Assembly: GCF_014649915.1 (NCBI RefSeq)
Contig: NZ_BMTY01000031.1
Span: 319-64,318, forward strand
Direction: 5' to 3'
Origin: Streptomyces toxytricini
GTDB taxonomy: Bacteria; Actinomycetota; Actinomycetes; Streptomycetales; Streptomycetaceae
Length of the DNA: 64,000 nt
Below are positions 31,729 through 39,168 of this stretch, piece by piece. The notes under the pieces were generated by a model. It was not told the DNA's origin. It did no database searches and was given only the letters and a program-made list of their open reading frames with translations. Made by a program: the position numbers and the translations under genes. Every line of letters begins with the position of its first letter. Position 1 is the stretch's first letter.

Positions 31729-32940
31729 CTACGGACCCACCCCGAGGCCACCCAATACCGTGCGGGCGCGCTCCTCGGCCCGGTCGCGGGCGGGCAGGTC
31801 GGGGGTGATGCCGGTGCCGTCGAGGCTGCGGCCGCCCGGGGTGCGGTACGTGCCGACCGTCAGCTCGGCGACCGAGCCGTCGGGCAGCTGCGTCGGCATC
31901 TGGACGGACCCCTTGCCGAAGGTGCGGGTGCCGACGGCCACGGCCCGGCCGCGGTCCTGCAGGGCGCCGGCGACGAGCTCGGCGGCGCTCATGGTCCCGG
32001 CGTTGACGAGGGCGACCAGCGGGCGGGCGGTGTCGCCGCCGCGCTCGGCGTACAGGGCGCGCTCCTCGCCGCGGACGTCGTAGGTGGCGACGAGCCCGCC
32101 GTCGAGGAAGGCGGAGGCGGCGGCGACGGCCTCGGTGACGAGCCCGCCGGGGTTGCCGCGCAGGTCGAGCATGACGCCGCCGCCGGGCGGGGCGGCCCGT
32201 ACGGCGTCCCGGACGCGGGCGCCGGAGCCGCGGGTGAAGGCGGCGACCTTGATGACGGTGATCCCGCCGGGCAGCGTGCGGACGGTGACGGGCTCTGCCC
32301 GCAGCAGCTCGCGGTGCACGGTGCGGGAGGCCTCGGCGCCCTCGCGGGCGGTGCGCAGGGCGACGGGGGTGCCGGCCTCGCCGCGCAGGAGGGCGACGAC
32401 CTCGGCGGTCTTCAGGCCGGTCACGGAGCGGTCGTCGACGGCGACGAGGCGGTCCCCGGCGGCGATGCCGGCGCGGGCGGCGGGCCCGCCGGGCTGGACG
32501 CGGGCGATCCCGATGGCGCCGTCGGCACGGCGTTCGGGCCAGAGGCCGACGCCGGTCCAGCGGCCGTCGAGGTCTTCGGCGAAGGCCTGGAACTCGCCGC
32601 GGTCGTAGACGACGCCCCACCGGTCGCCGCTGCGGCTGACGACCTCCTGGGCGGCCTTCTTGCCGGACTTGCCCTCGGCGACGGCTTCGGCGGCGGCGCG
32701 GGCGACGGCCTCCCGGTCGGCGGTTCCGGCTCCGGGGGCGGCACCGCCAGGCCCGGGACCGGCCCCTCCGGGCGGCGCCGCGGCGGTCGTTAAGCCGCTG
32801 CCGGAAGCGCCGGCGGCGCCGGCCCCGTCCCAGCAGCCCATGGCGGCTGCGGCGGTGACGGCCGTGGCGAAGGCCAACGTGAGGACGGCCCCGCGACGCA
32901 GGTCGCGGGGCCGCGGACAGAAGCTGGGCAGACCCTGCAT
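31729..32940 (-). CDS. ctpA: S41 carboxy-terminal processing peptidase
   Basis: A 403-aa secreted or membrane-anchored serine protease. A signal/anchor helix (about 17-34) leads to a Gly/Pro linker, then a PDZ domain (about 125-215; QPGGPAARAGIAAGDRLVAVDD). The S41 core has Ser318 (NAGTMSAAELVAG) and Lys343 (TFGKGSVQ) as the catalytic dyad. Leu50 is encoded by TTA, so translation should depend on the bldA tRNA. It is upstream of smpB by 19 bp and downstream of ftsX, suggesting one ftsE-ftsX-ctpA-smpB unit. Substrates are unknown. Confidence 0.9.
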   Translation of the reverse strand: MQGLPSFCPRPRDLRRGAVLTLAFATAVTAAAAMGCWDGAGAAGASGSGLTTAAAPPGGAGPGPGGAAPGAGTADREAVARAAAEAVAEGKSGKKAAQEVVSRSGDRWGVVYDRGEFQAFAEDLDGRWTGVGLWPERRADGAIGIARVQPGGPAARAGIAAGDRLVAVDDRSVTGLKTAEVVALLRGEAGTPVALRTAREGAEASRTVHRELLRAEPVTVRTLPGGITVIKVAAFTRGSGARVRDAVRAAPPGGGVMLDLRGNPGGLVTEAVAAASAFLDGGLVATYDVRGEERALYAERGGDTARPLVALVNAGTMSAAELVAGALQDRGRAVAVGTRTFGKGSVQMPTQLPDGSVAELTVGTYRTPGGRSLDGTGITPDLPARDRAEERARTVLGGLGVGP

Positions 32941-33007
32941 GCGCCCGAGTCTAGGACAAGGCCCCTTCCGCCACGGCGGGTTGGACCGGGCTCACAGGGG
33001 GCGCTCG

Positions 33008-33940
33008 TCACACCCTGAGGTACTTGCGGAGCGCGAGGAACGCCGCAAGTGACGGCATCAGCACGCCGATTGCCAGCACGAGCGGCAGCTTGGTCAGGAC
33101 CTCGTCCCAGCCGATGAAGTTGATCAGTTCCATCTTGGTGCGGAGCGAGGCGCCGTGGTCGATGACGAAGTACTGGCCCGCGCCGAGCATCAGGCAGGCG
33201 AACACGGCGCCGATCAGGCCGGCGAACGCGGCCTCCATGATGAACGGCACCTGGATGTAGAAGCTGGAGGCGCCGACCAGCCGCATGATCCCGGTCTCGC
33301 GGCGGCGGCTGAAGGCGGACACCCGCACCGTGTTGACGATCAGCAGCAGCGCCACCACCAGCATGATCAGCATGATGCCGAGGGCGGCCCAGTTGAGGTA
33401 GCCGAGCATCTGGAAGAGGTTGTCCAGCTCGGTGTGCTGGTCGGCCACCGACTGGACGCCGTCGCGGCCCGCGAACGCCGTCGTGATGACCTTGTACTTC
33501 TCGGGTTCCGTGAGCTTCACGCGGAAGGAGTCGGGCATCTGGTCGGGGGTGATCACCGAGGCGAGCGCGGTGTGCCCGAAGCGCTCCTTGTAGTGCTTGT
33601 AGGCCTCGTCGGAGGACTCGTAGTGGACGGTCTGGACGAGCTCCATCTTCTCCAGGTCGGTCTGGATCAGCTGCTTCTGCTCGGGTGTCGCCGCACCCTT
33701 GGCGCAGGCCCGGCTGCCGAGCTCGCTGCTGTCCTCCGCGTCGCTCTTGTTGCAGAGGTAGATGGAGACGTTGACCTTGTCGTACCAGTAGCCCTTCATC
33801 TTGCTCACCTGGTCGCGCATGAGCAGGGAGCCGCCGAACAGGGCGAGCGAGAGGGCCACGGAGATGACGACCGCGAAGGTCATGGTCAGGTTGCGGCGGA
33901 GACCGACCCCGATCTCCGACATGACGAACTGGGCGCGCAT
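33008..33940 (-). CDS. ftsX: Cell division protein FtsX
   Basis: A 310-aa membrane subunit with one N-terminal helix (about 18-40), an extracytoplasmic domain (about 45-180) and three C-terminal helices (about 183-205, 233-262, 283-302). LRRNLTMTFAVVISVALSLALFGGSLLMRDQV and RRRETGIMRLVGAS are family blocks; the latter is the coupling helix for FtsE. The external domain includes two cysteines (CNKSDAEDSSELGSRAC) that could form a disulfide loop. With FtsE it activates peptidoglycan hydrolases. Confidence 0.94.
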   Translation of the reverse strand: MRAQFVMSEIGVGLRRNLTMTFAVVISVALSLALFGGSLLMRDQVSKMKGYWYDKVNVSIYLCNKSDAEDSSELGSRACAKGAATPEQKQLIQTDLEKMELVQTVHYESSDEAYKHYKERFGHTALASVITPDQMPDSFRVKLTEPEKYKVITTAFAGRDGVQSVADQHTELDNLFQMLGYLNWAALGIMLIMLVVALLLIVNTVRVSAFSRRRETGIMRLVGASSFYIQVPFIMEAAFAGLIGAVFACLMLGAGQYFVIDHGASLRTKMELINFIGWDEVLTKLPLVLAIGVLMPSLAAFLALRKYLRV

Positions 33941-33959
33941 GACGTCTGGGTGGGCCCTT

Positions 33960-34649
33960 TCAGTGCTGGTAGCCGTAGACGCCGCGCGACTGGTCGCGGA
34001 CGAGGCGGCCCTGTTCGAGTTCGATGACGCGCTTGCGCATCTGGTCGACGATCTGCTGGTCGTGCGTCGCCATGATCACGGTGGTGCCGGTGCGGTTGAT
34101 GCGGTCCAGCAGCTTCATGATGCCGACGGACGTCTGCGGGTCGAGGTTGCCGGTGGGCTCGTCCGCGATGAGCAGGGCGGGGCGGTTGACGAAGGCGCGG
34201 GCGATGGCGACGCGCTGCTGCTCGCCGCCGGAGAGCTCGCCCGGCATGCGGTCCTCCTTGCCGCCGAGGCCGACGAGCTCCAGCACCTGCGGGACGGCCT
34301 TGCGGATCTCGCCGCGCGGTTTGCCGATGACCTCCTGCGCGAAGGCGACGTTCTGCGCCACCGTCTTGTTGGGCAGGAGCCGGAAGTCCTGGAAGACGGT
34401 GCCCAGCTGGCGCCGCATCTGCGGGACCTTCCAGTTCGAGAGCTTGCCGAGGTCCTTGCCGAGGACGTGGACCTGGCCGTGGGTGGCCCGCTCCTCGCGC
34501 AGGACGAGCCGCAGGAAGGTGGACTTGCCGGAGCCGGAGGAGCCGACCAGGAAGACGAACTCGCCCTTCGCGATCTCCAGGGAGACATCTCTGAGTGCGG
34601 GGCGGTTCTGCTTCGGGTAGGACTTGGAGACGTTGTCGAATCGGATCAC
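33960..34649 (-). CDS. ftsE: Cell division ATP-binding protein FtsE
   Basis: A 229-aa ABC ATPase starting at GTG (VIRFDNVSKSYP). Walker A is GSSGSGKS, the Q-loop is FQDFRLLPNKT, the signature is LSGGEQQR, Walker B is ALLIADEP and the H-loop is MATHDQQIV. Twenty bases separate it from ftsX, the usual order. The C-terminal RDQSRGVYGYQH tail is typical of actinobacterial FtsE. Confidence 0.95.
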   Translation of the reverse strand: MIRFDNVSKSYPKQNRPALRDVSLEIAKGEFVFLVGSSGSGKSTFLRLVLREERATHGQVHVLGKDLGKLSNWKVPQMRRQLGTVFQDFRLLPNKTVAQNVAFAQEVIGKPRGEIRKAVPQVLELVGLGGKEDRMPGELSGGEQQRVAIARAFVNRPALLIADEPTGNLDPQTSVGIMKLLDRINRTGTTVIMATHDQQIVDQMRKRVIELEQGRLVRDQSRGVYGYQH

Positions 34650-34873
34650 GGGTGCACCACGGTCGCCGGGAGTAGGTGTGCGTGACCATACGCGAACGGG
34701 CCCCGGGTGGGGACCCGGCGCCCGCAGTTGCCCGATATGTCCCGCGGGACGGGGGAGGCGGCGGGTGATTGCCCGGACGGGCCGCGCCGAAAGCCTGCGG
34801 AGCTGGCACAGTGGTAGGGGGAACGGTCTCGTTCCCGCACGCGTTGTACAAGGGGACGAGAGGAGGAGAGCGC

Positions 34874-35065
34874 ATGACATATGACCGGCTCGTGTGCGCG
34901 AACTGCGCCGCGCCCGTCAGTCAGGGCCGCTGCCCGGTGTGCCGGGCGAACCGGGAGCGCCTCCAGCAGGAGGGCCCCTTCGCAGGCCTGAACCCCATGG
35001 CGCTCATCGCGCTCCTGGTGGTCCTCGTGGCGGCTCTGGCCCTGGTGGCGCAGCACACCGCGTAG
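34874..35065 (+). CDS. Small zinc-ribbon membrane protein (hypothetical)
   Basis: A 63-aa protein with a perfect AGGAGGAGAG ribosome-binding site. The N-terminal CANCAAPVSQGRCPVC supplies four cysteines for a zinc ribbon. A single helix, NPMALIALLVVLVAALALVAQ, ends the chain. It is divergent from ftsE and convergent with prfB. Predicted to sit in the membrane with the ribbon in the cytoplasm. Function unknown. Confidence 0.75.
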   Translation: MTYDRLVCANCAAPVSQGRCPVCRANRERLQQEGPFAGLNPMALIALLVVLVAALALVAQHTA

Positions 35066-35147
35066 GGCCGGCGGGCGCCGGCGGCTCCGCCGCACGTCCC
35101 GATCATGCGTCGCCCCGCCCCCCTGGGAGGGACGGGAGGAGAACGAC

Positions 35148-35185
35148 GGCGGGGCCCGGACACCCTTCGGTGTCCGGGCCCCGCC
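35148..35185. terminator. 17-bp hairpin between the small membrane protein gene and prfB
   Basis: GGCGGGGCCCGGACACC pairs perfectly with GGTGTCCGGGCCCCGCC around CTTC. It lies between convergent genes, 54 bp after the prfB stop, and can terminate either way. Confidence 0.8.
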
Positions 35186-35238
35186 CTCTGTTCGCGTGCC
35201 GCGCGCCCCGCCCGGGGCGCGCGGTCCGGCGGCCCGGT

Positions 35239-36354
35239 TCAGGCCGTCGTCTGCTCCTGCTGCTTGCGCCAGCGGATGCCGGCCTCGAGGAAGCCGTCGA
35301 TGTCACCGTCGAGCACCGACTGCGGGTTGCCGACCTCGAACTCCGTCCGCAGGTCCTTGACCATCTGGTACGGGTGCAGGACGTAGGAGCGCATCTGGTT
35401 GCCCCACGAGTTGCCGCCGTCGCCCTTGAGGGCGTCCATCCTGGCCTGCTCCTCCTGGCGGCGCCGCTCCAGCAGCTTCGCCTGGAGGACGTTCATGGCG
35501 CTGGCCTTGTTCTGGATCTGGCTGCGCTCGTTCTGGCAGGACACCACGATGCCGGTCGGGATGTGCGTGATGCGCACGGCCGAGTCGGTGGTGTTGACGC
35601 CCTGGCCGCCGGGGCCCGAGGCCCGGTAGACGTCGATGCGCAGCTCGGTCTCGTCGATCTCGACGTGGTCGGACTGCTCGACGACCGGGAGCACCTCGAC
35701 GCCCGCGAAGGACGTCTGGCGGCGGCCCTGGTTGTCGAAGGGCGAGATGCGGACCAGGCGGTGCGTGCCCTGCTCCACCGAGAGGGTGCCGTAGGCGTAC
35801 GGCGCCTTGACGACGAAGGTCGTCGACTTGATGCCGGCCTCTTCCGCGTACGAGGTCTCGTACACCTCGGTGGAGTAGCCGTGCCGCTCGGCCCAGCGCA
35901 GGTACATGCGCTGGAGGCGCTCGGCGAAGTCGGAGGCGTCGACGCCGCCCGCCTCGGCGCGGATGTTGACCAGCGCCTCGCGCTCGTCGTACTCGCCGGA
36001 CAGGAGGGTGCGGACCTCCATCTCGTCCAGCGCCTTGCGGACCGCGGCGAGCTCCGCCTCGGCCTCGGCGCGGGTGTCCGCGTCGTCCATCTCCTCGGCC
36101 AGCTCGAAGAGGACCGCGAGGTCGTCGATGCGGCCGCGCAGCGCCTCGGTCTTGCGGACCTCGGCCTGGAGGTGGGAAAGCCGGCTCGTGATCTTCTGGG
36201 CAGCCTCGGGGTCGTCCCACAGGGACGGGGCCGCGGCCTGCTCCTCGAGCACGGCAATGTCTGCCCTCAGCTTGTCGAGGTCCAGGACGGCCTCGATCGA
36301 CCCCATGGTCGAGGAGAGGGACTTCAGCTCTTCGGAAACATCGACGACTGCCAC
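35239..36354 (-). CDS. prfB: Peptide chain release factor 2
   Basis: A 371-aa class I release factor recognising UGA and UAA. The tripeptide anticodon SPF occurs in RISPFDNQGRRQTSF, and the catalytic GGQ in RASGPGGQGVNTTDSAVR. The N-terminal helical bundle (LWDDPEAAQKI) is intact. The frame is continuous from the GTG start with no UGA-containing programmed frameshift, unlike E. coli, so autoregulation by frameshifting is absent. It stands upstream of the ftsE group on the same strand but separated by the convergent small gene. Confidence 0.95.
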   Translation of the reverse strand: MAVVDVSEELKSLSSTMGSIEAVLDLDKLRADIAVLEEQAAAPSLWDDPEAAQKITSRLSHLQAEVRKTEALRGRIDDLAVLFELAEEMDDADTRAEAEAELAAVRKALDEMEVRTLLSGEYDEREALVNIRAEAGGVDASDFAERLQRMYLRWAERHGYSTEVYETSYAEEAGIKSTTFVVKAPYAYGTLSVEQGTHRLVRISPFDNQGRRQTSFAGVEVLPVVEQSDHVEIDETELRIDVYRASGPGGQGVNTTDSAVRITHIPTGIVVSCQNERSQIQNKASAMNVLQAKLLERRRQEEQARMDALKGDGGNSWGNQMRSYVLHPYQMVKDLRTEFEVGNPQSVLDGDIDGFLEAGIRWRKQQEQTTA

Positions 36355-36445
36355 GGGTCCAGCGTAGCCGGTCTCCGGGCGCCCCCGTCCGGCCAGTCCG
36401 GTTCACCCGTTCTGATGGACGCCGGTACGGGCGTACGCTCACGGT

Positions 36446-36535
36446 ATGACTCTCCTCCTCGTCAAGCGCCGCCATGTGGACCACATGCGTGTCACGACGA
36501 CGAGCTGTCAGCCGCCGGACCGAACACAAGCCTGA
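36446..36535 (+). CDS. Putative regulatory leader peptide
   Basis: A 29-codon ORF, MTLLLVKRRHVDHMRVTTTSC followed by QPPDRTQA. The RRHVDxxRxxxxxC pattern resembles short actinobacterial leader peptides linked to cysteine-responsive control. TACGCT (36434-36439) is a good -10 placed so that transcription would start at the A of the ATG, and no Shine-Dalgarno sequence is present, so it is probably leaderless. It lies 133 bp before the oxygenase gene, with foldable sequence between. Only one Cys codon is present (codon 21), so the sensed signal is uncertain. Confidence 0.6.
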   Translation: MTLLLVKRRHVDHMRVTTTSCQPPDRTQA

Positions 36536-36552
36536 TCCACCCGATCCGACTT

Positions 36553-36642
36553 GGTCCTGTACGCGGCCCATGCGGCTCCGGCGCCACCCCTGCCGGCAGG
36601 CCCTCCCCCTCCGCTGCCCCGCCACCACCGGGGAACAGGACC
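36553..36642 (+). promoter_or_regulatory. Foldable spacer between leader peptide and oxygenase gene
   Basis: GGTCCTGT (36553-36560) is complementary to ACAGGACC (36635-36642), closing a loop that contains the palindrome CCTGCCGGCAGG (36589-36600). The arrangement could expose or hide the ribosome-binding site of the downstream gene, depending on ribosome progress in the leader ORF. Confidence 0.4.
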
Positions 36643-36667
36643 CCGTGACATCCGAAACGGAGCCGTC

Positions 36668-37669
36668 ATGCCGTCCGCGCACTCCCTCCCCGTCATCGAT
36701 CTCTCCCAGGCCGACGACCCCGCCCTGCGGCCGGGGTTCCTGAAGGAACTCCACGCCGCCGCCCGGGACACCGGCTTCCTCCACCTCACCGGGCACGGGA
36801 TCTCCGAGGCGGAGAGCGCCCGCATACTGGACGTGACCAGGGCTTTCTTCGCCCTGCCCGAGGCTGACCGGCTCGCCGTCAGCAATCTGAACTCGCCGCA
36901 CTTCCGCGGCTACACACGCATCGGGCACGAGCTGACGGGCGGCGCCTCCGACTGGCGCGACCAGCTCGACGTGGGCGCCGAGCGCCCCGCCCCGCGGCTC
37001 GGCCCGGACGACCCGGCCTACCTGTGGCTGGAGGGGCCCAACCAGTGGCCGGCCGCCCTGCCCGAGCTGCGGACCGTCGTCCTGGACTGGCAGACCCGGC
37101 TCGCCGCGGTGGCGCACCGGCTGCTGCAGGAGCTGCTGACCTCCATCGGCGCCCCGCACGACTTCTTCGACGCCGCCTTCGCGGACCGCCCGCACCTGCA
37201 CACCAAGCTGATCCGCTACCCCGGATCGGCCCCGTCGGGCGCCGACCAGGGCGTCGGCGCGCACAAGGACTACGGGTTCCTGACGCTGCTGCTGCAGGAC
37301 TCGGTCGGCGGGCTGCAGGTCGTCAGGGACGGCGGGTACGTGGACGTGCCGCCGATGCCGGGGGCGTTCGTCGTCAACCTGGGCGAGCTGCTGGAGATCG
37401 CGACGGAGGGGTACCTGACGGCGACCGACCACCGGGTGGTGAGCCCGCCGGGCGCGGTGGAGCGGTTCTCGGTGCCGTTCTTCTACAACCCGCGGCTCGA
37501 CGCGGTCGTGGAGACGGTGCCGGGCGACTACCTGCGGTCGGCGCCGGGCCTCACGCACGACGCGTCGAACCCGCTGCACGCGGAGTACGGGCGCAACGAG
37601 CTCAAGGGGTGGGTGCGGGCGCACCCGGAGGTGGCCCGCCGCTGGCATCCGGAGCTGGTCGGCGCCTGA
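36668..37669 (+). CDS. Isopenicillin N synthase-family Fe(II) oxygenase
   Basis: A 333-aa non-haem iron dioxygenase with jelly-roll fold. The N-terminal DIOX_N region has VIDLSQADDPALRPGFLKELHAAARDTGF. Iron ligands are His199, Asp201 (GAHKDYGFLTLL) and His255 (TDHRVV), and Arg266-x-Ser268 (RFSVPFF) binds the 2-oxoglutarate carboxylate. It most resembles the general 2OG-oxygenase branch of the family rather than true penicillin-forming enzymes, and no beta-lactam genes are nearby. The substrate is unknown. It follows a leader peptide and may be regulated by attenuation. Confidence 0.88.
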   Translation: MPSAHSLPVIDLSQADDPALRPGFLKELHAAARDTGFLHLTGHGISEAESARILDVTRAFFALPEADRLAVSNLNSPHFRGYTRIGHELTGGASDWRDQLDVGAERPAPRLGPDDPAYLWLEGPNQWPAALPELRTVVLDWQTRLAAVAHRLLQELLTSIGAPHDFFDAAFADRPHLHTKLIRYPGSAPSGADQGVGAHKDYGFLTLLLQDSVGGLQVVRDGGYVDVPPMPGAFVVNLGELLEIATEGYLTATDHRVVSPPGAVERFSVPFFYNPRLDAVVETVPGDYLRSAPGLTHDASNPLHAEYGRNELKGWVRAHPEVARRWHPELVGA

Positions 37670-37718
37670 GCGGCGGGCCGACTGCGGCCCCGGGTCCCGG
37701 TGCGGCCAAAACGGCGAG

Positions 37719-37751
37719 GCGCCCGCCGGGGCCGGAAACCCCGCCGGGCGC
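37719..37751. terminator. 13-bp hairpin between oxygenase and kinase genes
   Basis: GCGCCCGCCGGGG (37719-37731) pairs perfectly with CCCCGCCGGGCGC (37739-37751). It abuts the stop codon of the convergent kinase gene at 37753 and serves both transcripts. Confidence 0.75.
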
Positions 37752-37752
37752 G

Positions 37753-39018
37753 TCAGGGCTTCGGCGGGGCCGAGTTCTTCGACGCCGGCGGCTGGGGGCG
37801 GTCGTCGCCGTCCGAGGAGGCCAGCCAGCCGCCGACCCCGACGGCGGCGGCGAGGGCTACCGCCCCCGCGGACAGCACGAGGCGCCTCCGGCGCACGGTG
37901 TCCGCCCGGTGCCTGGCCGACCCCGGCCGGTGGCCGCCCGCGGGCCGCGGCACCCGGGCGGTGCCGAGCGCACCCCCGGCCAGCTCCTCGGGCCCCGGCA
38001 CGCGCATCGAGGTGTGGGTGTCCCGGTTCGAGTCCGTCGCCGAGCCGGGCACCAGCGGGACGGCCCCGCGCCGCCGGACGGGCGCCGCGGGTGCCTCCCC
38101 GGCCAGCTCCGGCTCGGGCTCGGCGTCGTCGGGCTCGTCCACGTCCAGCGGGGGTATGCCCGCCAGCATCGGCAGCAGGTCCCGCAGCCGGGCGGACAGC
38201 TCGGAGGCGCGCAGCCGGGAGGCCGGCCCCTTGGCCAGGCACTGCACGATCAGCTGCCACAGCTCCTCCGGGATGCCGGGCAGCGGCACCACGGTCTCGG
38301 TCACGTGGCGGCGCAGCACGGCGCCGGGATGTCCGCCGCCGAACGGCGTGAACCCGGCGAGCAGCTCGTACAGGACGGTCGCCAGGGCGTAGATGTCCAC
38401 GGCCGCGCGCGGCGGCAGCCCCTCGACGATCTCCGGCGCCAGGTAGTCGGGGGTGCCGATGATCCGGGTCGCGGTGGCGGAGGCCCGCCCGCTCCCGCCC
38501 GCGGCGGCCCCGATCCGCTTCGGGGTGTCGATCAGCTTGGCGACGCCGAAGTCGGTGAGCAGGGCCGGGTGGGCGCCGCCGGGTCCGAGGGGGCCCTGCA
38601 TGTCGAGGAGGACGTTCTCGGGCTTCACGTCGCGGTGGACGACACCGGCGGCGTGGGCGGCGGCGAGCGCGTCCGCCACGTCGGCGGTGATCGCGACGGC
38701 CGCCTCGGGCGCGAGGCGGCGCTCCCGGTCGAGCCGGGTGCGCAGGTCCGTGCCGCGCACCAGGTCCATGACCAGGGCGAGGTCGTTGCCGTCGACGACG
38801 AGGTCGCGGACCGAGACGATGTGCGGGTGGTCCAGGCCGAGCAGCGCGCTGCGCTCTTGGACGAAGCGTCCGACCAGTTCCTGGTCGGACGCGAGGTCCT
38901 CGCGCAGCAGCTTGACGGCGACGGGGCCGTCGGGCCCCTCGCCGAGCCACACCGTGCCCGCGCTTCCGCGCCCCAGGATCTGGTGCGCGGTGTACCGGCT
39001 GCCGATTTTCCGTGCCAC
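37753..39018 (-). CDS. Membrane-anchored Ser/Thr protein kinase (PkaB-like)
   Basis: A 421-aa eukaryotic-type kinase. The glycine loop is GRGSAGTVW and the ATP-binding Lys is Lys36. The catalytic loop is HRDVKPEN (Asp130) and the metal loop is DFG (Asp156). PDYLAPEI marks the end of the activation segment, which contains Thr/Ser for autophosphorylation. An acidic Pro/Ala linker (about 285-370) precedes one transmembrane helix (about 378-396) and a short outside tail without PASTA repeats. GGGAG precedes the GTG start. It follows the second kinase by 150 bp and matches the pkaA/pkaB pair of S. coelicolor by position. Confidence 0.9.
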   Translation of the reverse strand: MARKIGSRYTAHQILGRGSAGTVWLGEGPDGPVAVKLLREDLASDQELVGRFVQERSALLGLDHPHIVSVRDLVVDGNDLALVMDLVRGTDLRTRLDRERRLAPEAAVAITADVADALAAAHAAGVVHRDVKPENVLLDMQGPLGPGGAHPALLTDFGVAKLIDTPKRIGAAAGGSGRASATATRIIGTPDYLAPEIVEGLPPRAAVDIYALATVLYELLAGFTPFGGGHPGAVLRRHVTETVVPLPGIPEELWQLIVQCLAKGPASRLRASELSARLRDLLPMLAGIPPLDVDEPDDAEPEPELAGEAPAAPVRRRGAVPLVPGSATDSNRDTHTSMRVPGPEELAGGALGTARVPRPAGGHRPGSARHRADTVRRRRLVLSAGAVALAAAVGVGGWLASSDGDDRPQPPASKNSAPPKP

Positions 39019-39168
39019 GACTGCTCCCTCAGCGGCTGGCGTACGGCACCAAAGCTATGCGGTCGCGCGGGCGCCCGGCGCCGCGGAACACGGTGACCTT
39101 CACTTCTGCGGGCGAAATCACGTCCCGGATGTCGACAAATCCACGAAGTCGGGGCTCCGCGGGCCCGT

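Noticed and set aside
35239..36354. Programmed frameshift in prfB
   Set aside because: The reading frame is continuous from start to stop with no internal UGA and no CTTTGA-type slip site.
36668..37669. Beta-lactam biosynthesis gene (true isopenicillin N synthase)
   Set aside because: The iron and Arg-x-Ser motifs are shared by the whole 2OG oxygenase family, and no ACV synthetase or acyltransferase gene is nearby.
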